A DNA stretch of 16,427 nt from Chloroflexota bacterium. Its GTDB lineage: Bacteria; Chloroflexota; Anaerolineae; B4-G1. Both the position numbers and the translations under genes were made by a program. The notes under the pieces were generated by a model that saw only the letters and a program-made list of their open reading frames with translations, made no database searches and was not told where the DNA came from. Numbering within the stretch: position 1 is the first letter of the stretch; every line of letters starts with the position of its first letter. Positions 13,150-16,427 of this stretch are shown in pieces. The DNA lies in NCBI GenBank assembly GCA_024232355.1, contig JAAEPW010000761.1, forward strand, positions 1 to 16,427, written 5' to 3'.

Positions 13150-15300
13150 TTATTCAGAACCCTCAGCTTGAAGCGCGCGCTCCATCGTCGGGATGTAGAG
13201 TCGTTCGGTGTACTCTTTAACCATCCGACGGGTGCAAAAGACGGGCACCGACGTGCGGATTGTCTCTTTCATCACCTGAACCCAACCACGGGGCACGTCG
13301 TCTGCATCTCGTTTGTAGAATAGTGGCACAACTTGCTCTTCGAGCAGGCGGTATAACGTGTCCGCATCGGCAACGTCCTGGAGCCAGGGATCGTCGAGTT
13401 GTTGATCCGATTCAATCGCCCAGCCGTTGGCCCCATTATATCCCTCGGCCCACCAACCGTCGGGCACGCTCAGGTTGGGAATACCATTGATGGCTGTCTT
13501 TTGACCACTGGTGCCGCTGGCCTCGCGGGGACGGAGGGGGGTGTTCAGCCACACATCTACCCCTTGCACCAGGTAGCGGGCCACTTGCAGGTCATAATCC
13601 TCGATAAAGGCGATGCGGCCTCCCATAGCCGGGTCCTTGGCGGCGTGATAAACGTGCTGGATGAGCCGCTTGCCCCCATCATCAGCAGGGTGGGCTTTTC
13701 CGGCAAAGATGAACTGGACAGGCCGGCGTTGGTTGTGCAGCAGTTGTTTGAGACGCTCCTGGTCTTGAAAGATGAGCGTCGCGCGTTTGTACGTGGCAAA
13801 ACGTCGTGCAAAGCCAATAATGAGGGCGTCGGGGTCGAGGAACGTCCCGCCGCACAACACTTGTTCCGCATCCAGCTTTCTGGCGATGCGTCGCCGTCGT
13901 GCCCGCTCGCGGATCAGGCTGGTCAGCTTGCGCTTGAGGTGTCGGTGTGCGGCCCACAGTTCGTCATCAGGCACGTCGAGGATGCGTTCCCACAGCACTG
14001 GGTCATCATGTCGATCAATCCAATCGGGACCCAAGTATTTGCGGTAAATCTTGTTCATTGCCCCGCCGACCCATGCTGGCACGTGAATGCCGTTTGTGAT
14101 GTGTGAAATGGGTACTTTTTTCTCTGGTGTATCAGGCCAGAGGGGTTGGAACATGCGGCGCGATACCTCGCCATGCAGTTTACTCACGCCGTTGCACAAC
14201 CCAGACATGCGCAAGGCCAAGACGGTCATGTTGAAACCACCCTCATAGCTGCCCAATTCCATAAACTGCTCTCGGCTCAATCCCAGGTGAGGCCAATAGG
14301 TGTGAAAGTATTTTTCCACCATGTTAAAAGTAAAGACGTCGTGCCCAGCTGGGACTGGTGTATGGGTGGTAAAGACCGTCGAGGCTTTGACTACTTGTTG
14401 GGCCTGCTCGAACGATTGACCGGCCTCCACACACTGGCGCACGCGTTCCAGCACCAAGAAAGCCGAATGCCCCTCGTTGAGGTGATAGACGAGCGGGTCA
14501 ATCCCTAATGCCTGCAAAACCCGTACACCGCCGATACCGAGAACGATTTCCTGCTGGATGCGCATCTCCCGGTCACCGCCGTACAACCGGGCGGTGAGTT
14601 CTCGATCCCAAGGCGCGTTCAAGTCGTTGTCCGCATCCATCAAGTATAGATTCGTGCGCCCGGCCTGGACGTGCCAGACCTGCAAATGCACGGTACGATC
14701 GCCTACTTGGACTGGCACAAAGAGGCACTCTTCATCGTCACACAGAACCTCTCGAATGGCTACTTCTTCCGGGTTGAAACGAGGATAGATCGCTTCCTGC
14801 CACCCATCGTGGTTGATGTGTTGGCGAAAATAGCCCAAGTCGTAGAGGAAACCTACAGCGACAAAGGATAGCCCAATGTCGCTGGCTTCTTTGCAGTGGT
14901 CGCCCGCCAGCACGCCCAACCCACCAGAATAGATGGGGAGTGATTGGTGCAATCCAAACTCGGCAGAAAAGTAGGCGATGGGCCGAGTTGTCAGGTCGGG
15001 GTACTTGGTTGAGAACCAGAGGTGCCCGTTGTCCAGATCGTAATCGAGCGCCATTAACACAGCATCGTATTGGAGGAGAAAGACCGGATTGGCGGCCAAT
15101 TCTTCTAGTTGCTCTAGCGATATTTCCAACAGCATCTTGACTGGGTTGTGACCGGTACTGCGCCACAACGGATAGTCCATCATCTTGAATAGATCGCGAG
15201 CCTTGCGATGCCAACTCCACCAAAAATTGTATGCCAACTCCTCCAGACGCGCGATGCGCTGGGGAATCTTGTTCGATAGCGAAACAGTTTCAGTCTGCAC
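13150..15300 (-). CDS. glgP: Alpha-glucan (glycogen/maltodextrin) phosphorylase
   Basis: A PLP-dependent GT35 phosphorylase releasing glucose-1-phosphate from the non-reducing ends of alpha-1,4-glucans. It is the short bacterial form, 716 residues, lacking the N-terminal regulatory region of the roughly 800-residue enzymes. RIARLEELAYNFWWSWH opens the protein as usual in this subfamily. PIAYFSAEFGLHQSLPIYSGGLGVLAGDH lies around 107-135, given here only as landmark motifs AEFG and YSGGLG. HLNEGHSAF (273-281), THTPVPAGHD (312-321), ITNGIHVPAW (401-410) and FARRFATYKR (497-506) follow. The PLP lysine is K601 in EASGTSGQKTAING, where many relatives have SGMK. The start is GTG at 15300, with GGGAGG eight bases upstream. 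It follows the membrane protein gene by 36 bases, so they are probably cotranscribed, and converges on the sugar island. Confidence 0.95.
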   Translation of the reverse strand: MQTETVSLSNKIPQRIARLEELAYNFWWSWHRKARDLFKMMDYPLWRSTGHNPVKMLLEISLEQLEELAANPVFLLQYDAVLMALDYDLDNGHLWFSTKYPDLTTRPIAYFSAEFGLHQSLPIYSGGLGVLAGDHCKEASDIGLSFVAVGFLYDLGYFRQHINHDGWQEAIYPRFNPEEVAIREVLCDDEECLFVPVQVGDRTVHLQVWHVQAGRTNLYLMDADNDLNAPWDRELTARLYGGDREMRIQQEIVLGIGGVRVLQALGIDPLVYHLNEGHSAFLVLERVRQCVEAGQSFEQAQQVVKASTVFTTHTPVPAGHDVFTFNMVEKYFHTYWPHLGLSREQFMELGSYEGGFNMTVLALRMSGLCNGVSKLHGEVSRRMFQPLWPDTPEKKVPISHITNGIHVPAWVGGAMNKIYRKYLGPDWIDRHDDPVLWERILDVPDDELWAAHRHLKRKLTSLIRERARRRRIARKLDAEQVLCGGTFLDPDALIIGFARRFATYKRATLIFQDQERLKQLLHNQRRPVQFIFAGKAHPADDGGKRLIQHVYHAAKDPAMGGRIAFIEDYDLQVARYLVQGVDVWLNTPLRPREASGTSGQKTAINGIPNLSVPDGWWAEGYNGANGWAIESDQQLDDPWLQDVADADTLYRLLEEQVVPLFYKRDADDVPRGWVQVMKETIRTSVPVFCTRRMVKEYTERLYIPTMERALQAEGSE

Positions 15301-15336
15301 AGATTTTCCTCCCGGGGTAGAATTAAGCTAGTTGCG

Positions 15337-16164
15337 TCAGGGCGCCCTGACTAGGATGATAATCAGTACGATAATGGTGACGACGGTGAACTCGATCAGG
15401 GTCGACGTACTCAAGTGTTCCAAGAGGTATTGGTGAGCTACGTTGACCACAAAGTAAAATATGAGCAGCAGGAACAATCCTCCGGCCCAAGCGCTGATTT
15501 GCCAATAGTTCAGGACCCAAGTGCTTTCGCCAATGATGAGACCGACAATACCCGCAAACAGTACCACGCGCCCAAACTGTGTATCTGCCACGCTCAACAG
15601 GTCGAGTGCCAACAGCGCGGCTGTAAACATCATCAGTGTGCCGGTCACTAGGCTGCGCGTGCGGGTTTGATAAATAGTGGCAAACAAGATAAAGGCCAAC
15701 AAATAAGTCAGCATATTGAGGGCTAGCCTGGCCCTCGGGTAACCGGGGTCTTGCGGAGAGACAACTGTGTATTCGGCAGAAACGATCAGGCTAATACTGA
15801 TACCGGTCACGAGCAACCCCAGAATCCATAGGGGCCATATATAGATGTGAGACAGCGTATAAGCGGCGAGCCCAGCCATAATGCCGGGCAGAATCCACGA
15901 GATGTAAATGGGACGTCCGGGATACTCTTCCAGATGTGGATGGCCGTGCAGAATGAGGTTGGTGCCGGTGCAGACTAGGCTGACCATCAGTGAGGTCAGC
16001 AGCCAAGTTCCAGTAACGCGGATCTCTAACGGCGACCCCAGAGGTTGCAGTTTCCACGTATGTTCGGGCAGCTCGATAAAGCGAAAGAGCACACTGCCTA
16101 AAAGAAGCACCGCCACTAATACACTCAGGCGGTTGCGATCTAGTGGTTTAATGATTTCTTGCAT
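15337..16164 (-). CDS. Uncharacterised polytopic membrane protein
   Basis: I do not recognise a function. The 275-residue product has about nine hydrophobic helices: near 13-31, 52-71, 87-107, 109-130, 150-166, 172-191, 199-217, 227-248 and 255-273. Loops are short, with HGHPHLEEYPGRP between helices 2 and 3 and SAEYTVVSPQDPGYPRAR between 4 and 5. It has no catalytic motif that I can name, and no signal peptide beyond its first helix. It may fall in one of the uncharacterised DUF families of Chloroflexota membrane proteins, but I cannot verify this. The ATG at 16164 has no Shine-Dalgarno sequence and stands eight bases after a strong -10 box, so the mRNA may be leaderless. glgP follows 36 bases after its stop, which suggests an operon and perhaps a link with glycogen or envelope metabolism. 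Confidence 0.85.
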   Translation of the reverse strand: MQEIIKPLDRNRLSVLVAVLLLGSVLFRFIELPEHTWKLQPLGSPLEIRVTGTWLLTSLMVSLVCTGTNLILHGHPHLEEYPGRPIYISWILPGIMAGLAAYTLSHIYIWPLWILGLLVTGISISLIVSAEYTVVSPQDPGYPRARLALNMLTYLLAFILFATIYQTRTRSLVTGTLMMFTAALLALDLLSVADTQFGRVVLFAGIVGLIIGESTWVLNYWQISAWAGGLFLLLIFYFVVNVAHQYLLEHLSTSTLIEFTVVTIIVLIIILVRAP

Positions 16165-16172
16165 CGGGGTGC

Positions 16173-16201
16173 ATTCTACCGTTAGGGGAGGGATTTGTCA
16201 A
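16173..16201 (-). promoter_or_regulatory. Near-consensus promoter giving a leaderless mRNA
   Basis: On the minus strand TTGACA (16201-16196) and TAGAAT (16178-16173) are separated by exactly 17 bp. Only GCACCCCG lies between the -10 box and the ATG of the membrane protein gene, so transcription should start at or within about two bases of the initiation codon. A small inverted repeat, ACTCG-N5-CGAGT, stands just upstream at 16205-16219. Confidence 0.8.
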
Positions 16202-16381
16202 ATGACTCGTTATGCGAGTATGAGGTCGTTTTTCCTTTGCGGCCAGACAATTTTCACCAATTATTCCTCTACATTCGTGGCAAGAGAAAAAAGGCAGTGC
16301 CGCAAAAGTCACTTGGAGAAAATAGACAGAAAAAGGATTTCATGGCAAGATGTGGGCCAAGACCCATCATAAGGAGATGCT

Positions 16382-16427
16382 ATGAAAACCCGAAAAGAAT
16401 TGCACCCGCAAGTAAGAAAAGTGTACA
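16382..16427 (+). CDS. Start of an unidentified gene, cut by the window edge
   Basis: ATG 16382 follows AAGGAG at 16371-16376 with a six-base spacer, and the frame stays open for the 15 codons available (MKTRKELHPQVRKVY). The ribosome binding site supports a real start, but the fragment is too short to assign. It is divergent from the membrane protein gene. No convincing promoter was found in the 180 bases between them. Confidence 0.5.
   Translation, partial: MKTRKELHPQVRKVY

Noticed and set aside
13399..14106. Plus-strand open frame of 235 codons
   Set aside because: Antisense to the glgP catalytic region, with no ribosome binding site and no family motifs.
16205..16219. ACTCG-N5-CGAGT inverted repeat as an operator
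   Set aside because: Five-base arms are too short to be convincing alone, and it lies upstream of the -35 box without a known regulator.

Overview
The window looks like part of a free-living bacterial chromosome, most likely from a Chloroflexota (Anaerolineae/Caldilineae-type) organism. That assignment is inferred from moderate-to-high GC, the short-form GlgP paired with an uncharacterised polytopic membrane protein, a LacI/CUT1/PfkB sugar island and GC-rich palindromic repeats. No rRNA or marker gene confirms it. No tRNA, rRNA or CRISPR array was found.

Layout. Positions 1-671 hold a decayed, minus-strand RbsC-type sugar permease, broken by two frameshifts and truncated at both ends, plus a 19-bp direct repeat and otherwise unassigned DNA. 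Positions 717-12877 form one plus-strand sugar island: a LacI-family repressor with a near-consensus promoter and two adjacent palindromic operators, a PfkB (fructokinase-type) kinase behind a third operator, an unusual lipoprotein holding two near-identical solute-binding domains, two CUT1 permeases, a short GH32/GH68-clan enzyme, a GT4 glycosyltransferase of the sucrose-phosphate-synthase type, a GalT/HIT-fold nucleotidyltransferase, and a GH13_18 phosphorylase that resembles sucrose 6'-phosphate phosphorylase. Positions 12878-13149 are a convergent intergenic region with palindromic elements and a terminator. Positions 13150-16164 carry, on the minus strand, a membrane protein gene followed by glgP, driven by a promoter that suggests a leaderless mRNA. 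The first codons of another plus-strand gene end the window.

How it fits together. The dual-domain lipoprotein and two permeases should import a sugar or oligosaccharide; no ATPase is encoded here, so a shared MsmK/UgpC-type ATPase must come from elsewhere. Inside the cell, the GH-J enzyme would split a fructoside, PfkB would phosphorylate fructose, and the GH13_18 enzyme would phosphorolyse sucrose or sucrose-6'-phosphate to glucose-1-phosphate plus fructose or fructose-6-phosphate. The SPS-like GT4 and the GalT-like protein could interconvert glucose-1-phosphate, a nucleotide-glucose and sucrose-6'-phosphate. The neighbouring GlgP also produces glucose-1-phosphate. A synthetic-type glycosyltransferase, a nucleotidyltransferase and a phosphorylase that could meet at the same phosphorylated disaccharide are the most system-like feature of the window; the tandem binding protein is the most unusual single gene.
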